A stretch of 64,000 nucleotides of DNA, from contig NC_068938.1 of assembly GCF_016801865.2 (NCBI RefSeq), forward strand, positions 95,752,221 to 95,816,220, written 5' to 3'. Shown piece by piece: positions 32,397 through 44,825 of the stretch; the stretch's first letter is position 1, and each line of letters opens with the position of its first letter. The position numbers were made by a program, and so were the translations under genes. The DNA comes from Culex pipiens pallens. Its lineage: Eukaryota; Arthropoda; Insecta; Diptera; Culicidae. The notes below the pieces were generated by a model. The model ran no database searches and was not told where the DNA came from. It saw nothing but the letters and a program-made list of their open reading frames with translations.

Positions 32397-33235
32397 TGTG
32401 CCAAGTGCGTTGCGTACACATCGCAAGAGAAAACCGGTCACAGAAGGGGTCCGGAGTGCGCCAAAAAGAAGGTGACATCATCTCTTTGCTAATTTATGAA
32501 AGTTTCCGAAGTGTGGGGTGGAGTGGGGTTGGGTTGGGGCACTTTTTACAACCCAGACAATATTCGACGGTTTATGACTTGGGAGAGGTTGTCGCACCTT
32601 CCTGAAAACGTTTTCACCGACCACCACTCTCGTATTGGATTTATTGTTGTCGCGAGTTGGCATTGGAGGGAGCCGGTCTGTGCGTGGCCAGGGATTTTAA
32701 TTGCGCTTTATGACGCCGGTAACGATGTCGAATGTTGAGGGGCTTGACTAGAGATGGAGGAGATTGTCACGAAAGCTGGTATCGTTGAAGGGTTTTGGGT
32801 TTTAATGCTTCAGAAGTGGACCTAGTGAACTACAGGTTGATACGATTTAAAGAGTCCATCAAATAGCATGCCTAGTTAGGCAGGCATATCGATGGATTTT
32901 TATTAAAATTGATCTCAACTTCAATCAACTTCAATTTTATATTTTTTATGTCCTTGAATATTTCATTTCACTAATTTTTTTGCAAGAATGATAAAATGAT
33001 ATTTTTCTTGTCAAAATTCGCATGCAGATCATGATTTGATCAGGGAAAGTGAATACTCTTTTGATTTGACAGCTATATTTTTTATGATTTTCCGATTAGT
33101 CCAGTGCTCTTGGTTTCAGATCTGAACCGCCTCAATGATCTTTTTTTATTATTTCAAATTCGAATTTGCCAAAAAGCAAACAAAAAACAGCAAAAACAAT
33201 TCAAAATACAAAAAAATGCAAAAAAAATCCAAAAA
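32397..33235. other. Unassigned region
   Basis: The first 350 bases are GC-richer and continue the single-copy sequence seen left of the hAT MITE (from 30730). From 32800 it turns AT-rich. No gene is supported. Confidence 0.35.
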
Positions 33236-34176
33236 ATACAAAAATACAAAAATACAAAAATACAAAAATACAAAAATACAAAAATACAAAAATACAAAAA
33301 TACAAAAATACAAAAATACAAAAATACAAAAATACAAAAATACAAAAATACAAAAATACAAAAATACAAAAATACAAAAATACAAAAATACAAAAATACA
33401 AAAATACAAAAATACAAAAATACAAATATACAAAAATACAAAAATACAAAAATACAAAAATACAAAAATACAAAAATACAAAAATACAAAAATACAAAAA
33501 TACAAAAATACAAAAATACAAAAATACAAAAATACAAAAATACAAAAATACAAAAATACAAAAATACAAAAATACAAAAATACAAAAATACAAAAATACA
33601 AAAATACAAAAATACAAAAATACAAAAATACAAAAATACAAAAATACAAAAATACAAAAATACAAAAATACAAAAATACAAAAATACAAAAATACAAAAA
33701 TACAAAAATACAAAAATACAAAAATACAAAAATACAAAAATACAAAAATACAAAAATACAAAAATACAAAAATACAAAAATACAAAAATACAAAAATACA
33801 AAAATACAAAAATACAAAAATACAAAAATACAAAAATACAAAAATACAAAAATACAAAAATACAAAAATACAAAAATACAAAAATACAAAAATACAAAAA
33901 TACAAAAATACAAAAATACAAAAATACAAAAATACAAAAATTCAAAAATACAAAAATACAAAAATACAAAAATACAAAAATACAAAAATACAAAAATACA
34001 AAAATACAAAAATACAAAAATACAAAAATACAAAAATACAAAAATACAAAAATACAAAAATACAAAAATACAAAAATACAAAAATACAAAAATACAAAAA
34101 TACAAAAATACAAAAATACAAAAATACAAAAATACAAAAATACAAAAATACAAAAATTAAAAAATACAAAAATACA
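33236..34176. repeat. (ATACAAAA)n tandem array, about 115 copies
   Basis: This is an 8-bp unit repeated almost without error, with rare variants such as ATATACAAAA near 33426 and TTCAAAA near 33941. From 34170 to 34430 it decays into looser CAGCAAAAATG-type units. Because the unit has no stop codon in several frames, the array creates long false frames on both strands. Confidence 0.97.
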
Positions 34177-35299
34177 GCAAAACTACAGCAAAAATGCATC
34201 AAAAATTCAGCAAAAAACAGCTTACATACAGCAAAAATGCATCAAGAATGCAGCAAAAAAACAGCTAAAATACAGCTAAAATTCAGCAAAAAACTGCTAA
34301 AATACAGCAAAAATCCAGCAAAATACAGCAAAAAAGCAGCAAAAATACAGCAAAAATGTAACAAAAATATGGCAAAAAAACAAAAACACAACATTAATAA
34401 AACAAAAATTGCAAAAAATATTAAAATAAGTTAAAAAAAAAAGAAAAAATACAATAGAGGAGAAAATCAACACGTGACAAATATTTGAGGCTAGAAATTT
34501 TGATAGGTATAATTTTCATATAGTATTCACCTCCCTTTCCCCCCAAAAAAATAAAAAAATGCAATAATTTTAATAGCAAGCCATAGTTTTAACATTTGAA
34601 TGAAAAAGGTGTTTATAAATGCATTCCACACTATTTCAGTTGTTTTGCAATCATAAGTTTTTTTTAAATGTAAGATTTGACGAAAATAAAAATTTCAGCG
34701 AAAAAAAACTTTTTGCGGTACTTTACACCACAATTTAAAAAAAAATCAAGAGATTTTTGAATAAATTCAAGAATGCTAAAAATTATTCTAAGTGCATTTT
34801 AAGTTGATTTCAGCTGTTTGCACTTAAATTTCCATCAAAATTTTTAAATTTTTTGAACAAATATTTTTTTGCCCCCTGATTTTTCGGGCCGAAATTGAAC
34901 TTTTAAAAATATTTGTACCAGCCTAACACACAAAAATTTAATATGAAAATTCTAAATTTAAATAAATACAATTAAACCAAACTGATCAAAAGTACAAGCA
35001 AAAAAAATCAAATCAACCAATTACAAAAAAACCAATCCGAACATTAAAAAAAAAATACAATAAAACTAAAAAATTCTAAAACTAAATAATACAAAAAAAA
35101 ACTCAACCGATTGACTGATGACTTGAATCTCAATTTGTCTTGCGAAAAAAAGTAAAATAGTAGAACTAGTTTTTTACGAAAGTATGACTTTTTTTGAAAT
35201 TTATTATTTTATGTTAAAACTAGCTGTCACTGGGATTTGTCCTGCCATCTCTCTTATCTTATTCAGCAAAAATAACTAGTTATTTTCCGAAATGTGGGT
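34177..35299. other. Degenerate A-rich repeat flank and AT-rich spacer
   Basis: From 34177 to about 34430 CAGCAAAAAT-like units are a degraded continuation of the array. Beyond that the DNA is AT-rich with no features. Confidence 0.5.
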
Positions 35300-35515
35300 T
35301 GTTCCGACTCTGAGGTTTTATGGTCGTAGTTCTTTCTCTCGAGCAGAAGGTTCAAGGATCAAATCCCGGTCATTCCCTGAAATGAGTCTGAAATTAGGCC
35401 ATATGAGGTGCGAGGACCTTCTAATACCCGAGACTGACATAAGCTGTATCAGCAAAATTCAAGTCTGGTAAAAACTATTCTTTCTCATAATTTCGCTGCC
35501 GGCTACAAACACATT
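35300..35515 (+). mobile_element. tRNA-headed SINE, same family as the one at 18793-19664
   Basis: The head includes GAGCAGAAGGTTCAAGGATC with B box TTCAAGGATCAAATCCCGG at about 35350-35370. The tail reads AATACCCGAGACTGACATAA, AAGTCTGGTAAAAACTATTC and TAATTTCGCTGCCGG. The A-box side is degraded. No target duplication was found. It lies 0.6 kb before the large hAT-like element. Confidence 0.6.
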
Positions 35516-36101
35516 CAAGTTTTGGGGTTTAATACCTAAGGTTTGGACATACCCAGTCTACTCGATAGCATCATTGCTCGATTGGCACTTCGGCGGGTAT
35601 TTCAAGACAAATCAACCTCTTGTTGTATCTTTTGTGTCCCTCTGTTCAAATTGAAGTAGAGTTCCATTTCAGCATTTTATGCCAAGCTCATACCACGTCA
35701 AATTACGACTAGGCGCCACCTAACTTGAAACCGAGCTTATTCTTCTTGCTCATGTCGCAATGCTTTTGTACCGTTAGCTGTGAGCCCTAGACCAAGATAA
35801 GCCACGTGCTCGCACTGCCTCAAGGTATTCATGAGTTACGGTACACACTCCAGTACGCCCCAAAAACAAAGTTGTCTCCAACTTGAGCTACGTCAGAGAG
35901 CGCTCGTTCTACTCCAAAGCTGTGTAACAATCAGAGTGCGGTTATGCTACTCCAAACAGTGTGCTTATGGCAGCAACTTTGTGTGTTTGGAGGAATGTTG
36001 AGCTTTTCAAGTCGTTTACGAGTCGTTTGGGTGTGCCCACACTCGTAATGTAAGCCGAGGAGAGGATGCAATTATGGTGATTAGTATTGTTATTATCATG
36101 G
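35516..36101. other. Single-copy-looking flank of the 14.3-kb element
   Basis: This has mixed composition and no repeats recognised. It would be contiguous with 50415 onward before the insertion. No coding frame is supported. Confidence 0.4.
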
Positions 36102-37984
36102 CCCTATTGCAGGGCCGTAGCCAGGATTTTTGTTCGGGGGGGGCTTGGGTGCAAAAATTCAAGGAGTATAAAAATCAGCAAATCATTTATACCATCACTT
36201 GGTTTGTGGTATAATTATTGAGATGAATTGTAAAATTGTAATGTAATGTATGCAAAAAAGTTTTCGAAGATTTTCATATTAAGTTTTCAAGTTTCGTCAT
36301 TTTTTTCTCTTTATTTTAACAGCTAGTTTGTGTTAAAGGAGTAGAGAAAGTGTTTTTTTTATACATTTTCTTGAATTGTTTAATTGTAATCCAATTTCGT
36401 GAAAAACGTCGCTAAATTTAAAATAAACTTAACTTGAATCAAATTTTTGAAAGCAAAAATTTTTTTTAAAAGAAATATTGATTTATCTAACCATAAGTAT
36501 TATGTTTTCTGTATTTTATACTGAGAGAAATTTTAAACCGTCTGGATTTATATTTTCAGCTGTGTGATAATTGTGATGGTTTATCTAACATTTTTCATTT
36601 TTTCTAGCACAACATAAAACTCATAACTGGAATATTTGTTGTTCTTAAAAATTTATAAACAAACATAAACAATGTTTTATTTTAATTGTTCTAATCTAAT
36701 GAAGCCATTTCATATTTTGCGAAGCTCCTGGTGCTCTCAAAAATAAATAATTTTAATGAAATACAAAAAAAATATAATCGATGAAATGTCAGCTTCTGAA
36801 GTGTCTCCATGGTAATTGGACGACACTATAGGCCTATAATAAATATCTGTTAATAATTAGATTTGAAGAAAAAAAAATCAGTGCCTGTGTTTAATTTCAA
36901 TGTGTTAAAAAATTAAGATAAATATTATTAAATTAATTTTCAACGCAAAAATGTTCACTGGAAGAGTTGTTAATAATGCATATGTAACCGTTAAAATTTT
37001 CCTCGATTGCATCAAACATTAAAACGATTCATGTTTAACTTTAATATTCCGACTAAACGCCATATTTAAATTCATTACTCATTGTATTCTGAAAATTGGT
37101 CCAGAATTTGAGCAAAAATAAAATTTTAAAACATGACAAAAAAATTTAATCAGATCTTCATTCTAAAGATAATTTTTTAATAAAATTTAAATCTATCGTT
37201 GTAGTGCTGCTTATCTTCGAAATTTAAAAAATAAATAAATTAAAAATAAAATTTTCTGATCGAATAAACGGTTAAATTTAAACCAAAGAGTATCAAAAAG
37301 ACATTATTAAAGATATCCAGAGTCAAAATATTTAAAAGTCTATGAATTCATAGAATTCATTAATTTTTTATCGATAAAAAAAAATAAATCCACGGTAAGC
37401 TTTAAAGTGCATATTTCGTTAAAACACAAAAATTAACATTATCCAATTTATTGAAAATAGTGTACAAACTGTTTAACAAGTATTTCAATGAAAATGATAT
37501 AACAGCAACATCAAGCAAAACTTTTATTGTTCTTATCGTATAAAGACTCAGAACCATTGGAGATTGATCTATTAGTTCCTGAGACACATCTTCTCGAAAT
37601 AAAATATAATGTACGATAAAAATTGTAAATGCGAACACGATTAACAAATTAAAATCTTCAATTCACTTATTTATTTATTTTGAAATAACTATCAAAACTA
37701 TATTATTTTTAAAATAAGTTTTGATAACCAATATGATTTTACAAGATAAAGGGGAAAAATAATGTAAATTGGCTGTGGTCGTTCTAGAAAAGACTCTCTG
37801 AATATTTCTAAGCAAAACAAAAAAACACACAAATGAAATCCTTTTTTTCTATTTCTGGGATCTAATCATGTTTAATAATTTAGGATTGTAACCATTTATT
37901 AAAATCGATGTTTGTTCAAGCAATATCTTGACTCTGGGAACAAAATCCTGCACATTTTATGGTTTAGAAATTGTATATTTACGA

Positions 37985-39010
37985 AAACTTTATGTAAGAA
38001 TTCATAAATCGATTAGTTTTATCCTGTAAATCTAATCTTAGTCTGCACTAGAATTCAAACATACCAATATTCGAAGCATCAAAAAATTAAGATTATTAAA
38101 ACATAATTTATTGAAATGATTGAATATTATTTTTTGAATATCTTTATTTAAAAATGATAAAAAATGTTTTTTTTTATAATTTGAGGATTATTTTAGTTGT
38201 AATTATTTTATATTTTTTTTATGTTTTTGATTTTTTTTTCATTTTTGGAATTTCAGATTTTTTTTTTAAATTATCATGTGTAATTATTATCTTAAATTTT
38301 TGTTTTAAAAGTAAAGAATACTTTATGTAAGAATTCTTAAATCGATTACATTTTTCCTGTAAATCAAATCTTAGTCTGAATTTTGCTGCAAGAACCATAT
38401 TTTACATTCGAACGAAAATTTAAAAAAATGTCCTGTAGACTCTTAAAACTCCATACAAAAAAATCTCAAGAAACGGTCAAGAAAAGGTTTACGAAAAGAC
38501 TTCTCTCAAGCGGTACGCAGCTGAAAAGGAACAGAAACAAAAAGCGTCGTTTGATATTTCTTCGGGTGCAATATGTGTTGATGAGATTTTGATTTGTTTA
38601 TTTGGATGCGACTGAAAATAACGTTTGAAAATAATGTATTCGCTTAAATAATATTGAAGAATTGCCTCATGAAGCTGACTATCAAAACGCTGAATCTTAA
38701 AATGCTGAAATAAGGGAAAAGCTATTACAATAATCACCTAATTTTCTGGTAAAAATAAATAAATTTAGGAATACTAGAATTCAAACATAAAAATATTTAA
38801 AGCATCCAAAAATTAAGATTGAAAAAACATAATTTATTGGATTTTGAATAACTTAATTTTAAAATGATATTTTTTTAGTTTAGGATTTCTTAAGTATTAA
38901 TTATTTTATTAATTTTTCAGTTTTAGATTTTTTAATTTTTTTAATTTCAGATTTTTTGATATTATTCTGTTGAATTGTTATCTTACATTTTTTATGTTTT
39001 TATTATTTTT
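37985..39010. repeat. Diverged internal duplication in the AT-rich filler
   Basis: Blocks such as ACTAGAATTCAAACATA, AAAATTAAGATT and AACATAATTTATTG occur near 38047-38110 and again near 38770-38835 in the same order. CTTTATGTAAGAATTC with ATCGATTA occurs near 37989 and 38322. These are old tandem duplications within the large element. No gene is seen in 36150-40270. Confidence 0.5.
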
Positions 39011-40270
39011 ATTTTTGATTTCTGGCATTTCTTTGTCTTATACCAAAAAATCTGAAATCAAAAATTATGAAAATTTGGAAATTTGAAAGTGTAAAATGTT
39101 TAAATCTTTATTTAGCCGTTGCGAATATTATTCTGAAGTTTATGTCACTAAACTCTGACCAAAGTCGAGAGGGTTAAAAATCAAAACTACAAGCTATGGT
39201 TTTATTATTTTAAAAGTGTTTCAAAACACACTTTAAATCAGTACAGTTGTTTTGCATCATTAGTTTTCAAAATATCTAGCTGATGGCGAAATGATTTTTT
39301 CGTGAAAAAAAACTTTCCGCGGTTCCGCAACATGTTACAAAAATTCTAAATATTTTTAAACGAGCCCAAACATGTCGTATATGATTATCAAAGCAGGAAA
39401 AACATTTCAAATTTGTTTTCCAAACCGACCTGGTCGCTGGTCCTAAAAAGACTTAATCGAAATAAGTTATTTCCATTAAAATTGTGAAGCTATTTTTTTA
39501 ATATTGTTTTTGCTCTCTGTTTTTTGGTCCATTTTGAAAAGGTGGCAACATAAACTTTGGAAAATATTTACAATTGATATTCAGAAATAAGAAATTATAA
39601 AAAAAATAATAAAGAAATTTTTAAATTTTCAAAATGCAAATTCTAATCTTTAAAATCCAAAAAATTGAAATTAAATAGTTTGAAAATGAATTATTGATCA
39701 GAAATTATACAATTTGAAAATGATGTTTAATTAATTTAATTTCAGAGTTTTTGAATCCAAGCTTAAATTTTTTTAACGTTTTGAATATTTTTATCATTTT
39801 ATTTCTTCCTTTAAAAATCGCAAGCTCATGCACAAAGTGAAAATTAGTTGATAATAAGGATTCACTTAGTTGATCTTCCGATTTTTGATATATTAAATAA
39901 AAATTGGAGATTGGCCACGGTTGAAACTAAAAAATGTGACCAAAAGAAAGCATTTTGGACGAGTGGTTTCGGAAAAAAGGTTTACGAAAAAGTAATAAAA
40001 AAATACACACAGATATTTCTCAAGCATTTTTCTCTAAGGTCTCAGATATGTAACTAACCATATTCTTAAAACCACAACGATAAAATTAGAATTGTATTTC
40101 TGATAATAGTCGAAATTCACTCAAATGTTTTTCATATTAAATGCTTTCGTTTTTGAAAACAAAATCTAAATATTTTTGAGAAATTATGATAAATTTTGAA
40201 AAATGTAGAAAAAAACATTTGTTAACAGTTTAAAGGTTTTAATGCAAATAAAGGAGGGCTATTAATTTTA

Positions 40271-40689
40271 CAGTCCAAATTCGACTAGCCGAAGCCTCGA
40301 TTATCCAAAGTTTCGATTATCCGAAGTTCAAAGGACTTCGGATAACCGAATCAGGAACAAATGAAATCGGCATGTTTTATTTGCTTATTTTTAACATCAA
40401 ATTCGGCATCTGTTTTTTTAATGGTCCAATACACCAAATTTTCAGTTTTTGCTTTTTGGGTGTTTTTTAATACCCATGACGGTTTCAAAAGCACCCAAAA
40501 AGCAAAAACTGGAAATTTGGTTTATTAGACCTTAAAAAAAAACACCAGAAATATTTCTTGACCTCCATTTTGGCCGCCACATTGAATCCAACTAAATTAT
40601 TTTATGGTTCTTCAGGGGTCATACTTAAGTTCTACAATCAAAAATAAGACAACAAGATCTAAGGATTTTTGCTGTCCCTATTCAGACTG
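40271..40689. mobile_element. pogo-like MITE, copy C (degraded right end)
   Basis: The left end CAGTCCAAATTCGACTAGCC and repeated CGATTATCCGAAG motifs match copies A and B. The right end is worn, keeping only CAGACTG, with TA at 40690-40691; the left TA is at 40269-40270. It contains a separate hairpin at 40422-40534. Confidence 0.6.
40422..40534. repeat. Hairpin with about 40-bp stem inside MITE copy C
   Basis: TTTTTGCTTTTTGGGTG (about 40447-40463) faces CACCCAAAAAGCAAAAA (about 40494-40510). Pairing extends outward through ACCAAATTT..CAG and its complement to GGTC at the base. The loop is about 30 bases. It is absent from copies A and B at this place. Confidence 0.6.
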
Positions 40690-40878
40690 TAGTCCCAATT
40701 CGCCCCAGATGACGGTAATTATTTCTATGTAGCCCCTTAGAGCAGTCCGCTCGGAAATTGCTATTTTCGAAGGTTAATAACTTTTTAGCAAAAAACCCAA
40801 AAAAATAAGGTGTCTTCGGGAAAGTTTTTCCAAATTTAAAGAAGATATTAGTTCTGAAAATTGGTAAGAACTGGATAG

Positions 40879-43800
40879 CACAGCGTAACAAAATATTTTT
40901 TTTATTTTTTGGCAGCACGAAAAAAAATGCTCCTCTAGGGATCGGCTTCCCGAACAAAATGCAACCTGGCGCATATTTTTATTGTTATCCTAACTCGAGA
41001 TATTCAATGCAGAAGTTTTGTATATGAATCACCCCCCGTCGGAAAATATTTTTTATTTTGTTTTCTCTGTAACTTTTGATCAATTAGGTCTTTTTGGACG
41101 CTTCCGGTGTCATTCGACGGTAAATTGTTAGAAAAACTCAAGATTTGGTCCCATTGGCCGGTTCCCGTAACCGGTTCCGGAGGAAATCCGGAATATTGGC
41201 CAAAACTGTGCAAAAACTTCAAAATTTTGAAGTTTTTTGCTCTTAATGCGAAGTGAACGCACTATAGCATGAAACAATCCATACAAACTAAAAAAATGTT
41301 GGTCTCAGCATGTTTGAAGGTGTTTAATTGAAAAGGTGGCCATTGAGAACCGGTTCCGGTGAATCCGGATCCGGAAACTCCGGAAAAAATTAAGCAATAT
41401 TTTCACAATTCCAATGTGTCAGACAGATATAAATAAAAGTGTTGTTGAAGCATTCTTTGCTACTTCATATTCATATTACCACAAAAACATGGCCAAGTGG
41501 CCAACGGGAACCTGCTCTAAATGTTCCGGATCAGGGAACCTGTGGAAATTATATATTTTTTATTAATGTTATGAAGCAGTTTTTATTAAGACATTTTCAA
41601 TGTATCTGGAAAAAATCTGAATTGATTCAAAATCAAAATCAGAAATGTGGCCAAGTGGCCAACGGTAACCTGTTCTGAATGTTCCGGATCATGGAACCAG
41701 TGGACTTTTGACATTTTTTTTAATTTTAAAGGCAGTTTTTTATTAAGAAATTTTCAAGGTTTCTGGAAAAAATATGAATTAATCCGAAATATAAATAAAG
41801 GTGTTGTTGAAGCATTCTTTGCTACTTCATATTCATATTACCACAAAAACATGGCCAAGTGGCCAACGGGAACCTGCTCTGAATGTTCCGGATCAGGGAA
41901 CCTGTGGAAATTATATATTTTTTATTAATGTTATGAAGCAGTTTTTATTAAGACATTTTCAATGTATCTGGAAAAAATCTGAATTGATTCAAAATCAAAA
42001 TCAGAAATGTGGCCAAGTGGCCAACGGGAACCTGTTCTGAATATTCCGGATCAGGGAACCAGTGGTCACTTGAAATGTGTATTAATTTAAAATAGCATAA
42101 TTTAATCAGGAAATTTTCTATTTTTCTACAAAAATCAGAATTATTTAAAATCAGAATCAGAAATATGCCCAGGTAACCAACAGGAACCCGTTTTAAATGT
42201 TCTGGATTAGGGAACCAGTGAACATTTGAAGTTTTTATCAAGTTTTCAAAAAACATGTTTAGATTAATGAAATTTAAAAATTCCTGTAAAAATTAGGAAC
42301 ATATTCGATATCAGAATTAGAAATATTGCCAAGTGGCCTACGGGAACTCGTTCTGAATGTTTCGGATCATGTTACCAGAGGAAATTTGAATTTTTAATTA
42401 ATTTTAAAAATGCATATTTTAATTAATGAAATTTTTAAATCCCTGGAAAATCTGAATGTATTTAGAATAAGAAATAAAAATGATGCCAAGTGGCCGACTG
42501 TTCCGGATCAGCGAGCCAGTGGTCACTTGGCATATTTTAATTTAGAAATTTTCTAGATTTCTAGAAAAATCTGAATTTATTTGAAATCAGAATTGAAAAT
42601 GTTGTCAAGTGGCCAACGAGAATCTGTTCTGACTGATCCGGATCAGGGAACCAGAAATCACATAAAAAGTTTATTAATTAAATAAAAAACATTTTTTTAA
42701 TTAAGAATATTTCTAGATTTCTAGAAAAATCTAAATTTATTTTAAATCATACTTAAAAATTTTGCCAAGTGGCCAACGTGAACCTGTTCTGACTGGTCAC
42801 AATTTTTATTAATTTAAAAAATATATATTTATTTTACTGATTTGTTTTAAAGTTTTGGAAAAAATCACAGTTTATTTAAAATCAGATTTAGTAAAATTGC
42901 CAAGTGGCCAACGGAAACCCATTCTGAATGTTCCGGTTCAGGGAACCAGTGGTTATTTGAAATGTTTATTAATTAAAAAAAGCATATTTTAATAAGGAAA
43001 TTTTCTAGTTTTCTAGAAAAATCTGAATTTATTCAAAATCAGAATCAGAAATGTGGCCAGGTGACCAACAGGAACCCGCTTTAAATAATCCGGATTAGAG
43101 AACCAGTGAACATTTGAAATTTTTATCATGTTTTCAAAAACATATTTTGATTAATGAAATTTTAAAATTCCTGTAAAAATTAGAATATATTTAAAATTAG
43201 AAATCAAAATGTTGCCAAGTGGCCAACTGTTCCGGATCAGGGAACCAGTGTTTACTTGACTTTTTGTTTTGTTTATTTTATAAAGCATATTTCAATTATG
43301 AAATTTTCTAGATTTCTTGGAAAATCTAAATTTATTTGAAATCAGAATTGAAAATGTTGTCAAGTGGCCAACGAGAACCTATTCTGACTAGTCACAATTT
43401 TTATTATTTTTAAAAAAATATATTTATTTTACAGATTTTTTTAAAAATTTTGGAAAAAATCACAATTTATTTGAAAACAGAATCAGAAATGTTTCCAAGT
43501 GGCCAATGAAAACCCATTTTCAATGTTCCGGATCAGGGAACCAGTAGTCACTTGAAATGTTTATTGATTTAAAAAAAAGCATAATTTAATTAGGAAATTT
43601 TCTAGTTTTCTAGAAATAGCAGAATTTATTCAAAATAAGAATCAGAAATGTGGCCAGGTGACTAACAAAAACCCGTATTAAATGTTCTGGATTAGGGAAC
43701 CAGTCCCAGAACATTTGATTTTTTTAATTAATTTTAATAAAGCATATTTAATTTTTATTTAAATTGCTGGAAAATCTGAATTTATTTAAAATTAGAAATA

Positions 43801-44135
43801 TAAATGTTGTCAAGTGGCCATCGAGAACCTGTTCTGACTGGTCACAATTTTTATTAATTTAAAAAAAAATACTGATTTTTGGAAAAAAATCACAATTTAT
43901 TTGAAATCAGAATCAGAAATGTGGCCAGGTGACCAACAGGAACCCGTTTTAAATCTTCTGGATCAGGGAACCAGTGAACATCTGAAATTACTATCAAGTT
44001 TTCAAAAAACATATTTTGATTAATGAAATTTTAAAATTCCTGTTAAATATCAGAACATCTTCGAAATGAGAATTAAAAATGTTGCCAAGTAGCCAACAAG
44101 ATCCTGTTCTGACTGGTCACAATGTTTATTAATTT
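40879..44135. repeat. Left arm of the 9-kb palindrome
   Basis: The arm begins CACAGCGTAACAAAATA and contains a unique outer part (40879-41440). It continues into roughly 18 tandem units of about 157 bases (spacings from 115 to 204), each with CCAAGTGGCCAACGGGAACC, TGTTCCGGATCAGGGAACCA and an AT-rich spacer. The outer part is nearly identical to the right arm; the subrepeat part is more diverged. The repeated 79- and 93-codon frames here are copies of the same subrepeat, not genes. Confidence 0.9.
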
Positions 44136-44825
44136 ATTATAAAGAATTACTTTCAAGTTATTAAGAAAAATATTTTCAAGAATTACGCAAATTTGTTTTT
44201 TTTTTCCATTGATTGCAATGAAAATTTCTCATTAATAGATTTTTTTTCTGAAAATGTTTGTATTTTCTTAATACGAACCGTCGAAAAATTTCGATGAAGA
44301 TTATGTAGAGATTATTTTTTAAATGTATGGTTGAGAATTTCTCAAATAAAATTATTACTACACTTAACTCATTTCTTAATATGTCCGCCTCTGAATATGT
44401 AATTTCTTTTGAGTTTTGAGTAATGTTTTTTTCAAAATTTAAACATTTTTGGCGAAAAATAAAAAGATCAGAACATTCAAAAATTAATGCTTCATTATTC
44501 AAAATTCAAATTTCATCAATTCGAAACTTTTTTTTATATTTTAATAGTTTTTCTAAACAATTTTTTAAAATTCAGATTATTTCATTCATATTATTAAAAT
44601 TCAGATTATTTCCAAAATCGTAATTAAAATAATCCAAAATTTCTAAATTCAGAATTTTAAAAATCTCCAAAAAACTTAAAAATCAAAAATTCAAAATTTA
44701 TAGAAAAAATCAAATTTAAAAAAAAATCAAAATTAAAAAAACAATATTTGAAAACTAAAAAATATAAAATTTAAAACAATTTTGCAAACAAAAAAAAAAC
44801 AAAAATCTCAAAATTCGCAAAAAAA
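44136..44825. other. AT-rich spacer inside the palindrome, left of the array
   Basis: Many short TTCAAAATT and CAGATTATTT repeats, no terminal motifs and no gene. A 108-codon minus-strand frame (44176-44502) has no recognisable domain. Confidence 0.5.

Noticed and set aside
33104..34434. Long open frames (up to 422 codons) with repeated KYKNTKIQ or FLYFCIFV peptides
   Set aside because: They are translations of the (ATACAAAA)n array. The unit lacks stop codons, so several frames on both strands stay open.
36150..40270. Possible transposase inside the 14.3-kb element
   Set aside because: No frame above about 82 codons and no hAT dimerisation or catalytic motif seen on either strand.
41439..42256. 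Duplicated 79- to 102-codon frames, found again at 48545-49362
   Set aside because: They are the same subrepeats read in both arms of the palindrome, not a gene family.
41440..44130. Regularly spaced repeats that could suggest a CRISPR array or a coding repeat family
   Set aside because: The ~157-bp unit is repeated as a whole, including the spacers, and is mirrored in the other arm. The context is a eukaryotic foldback element.
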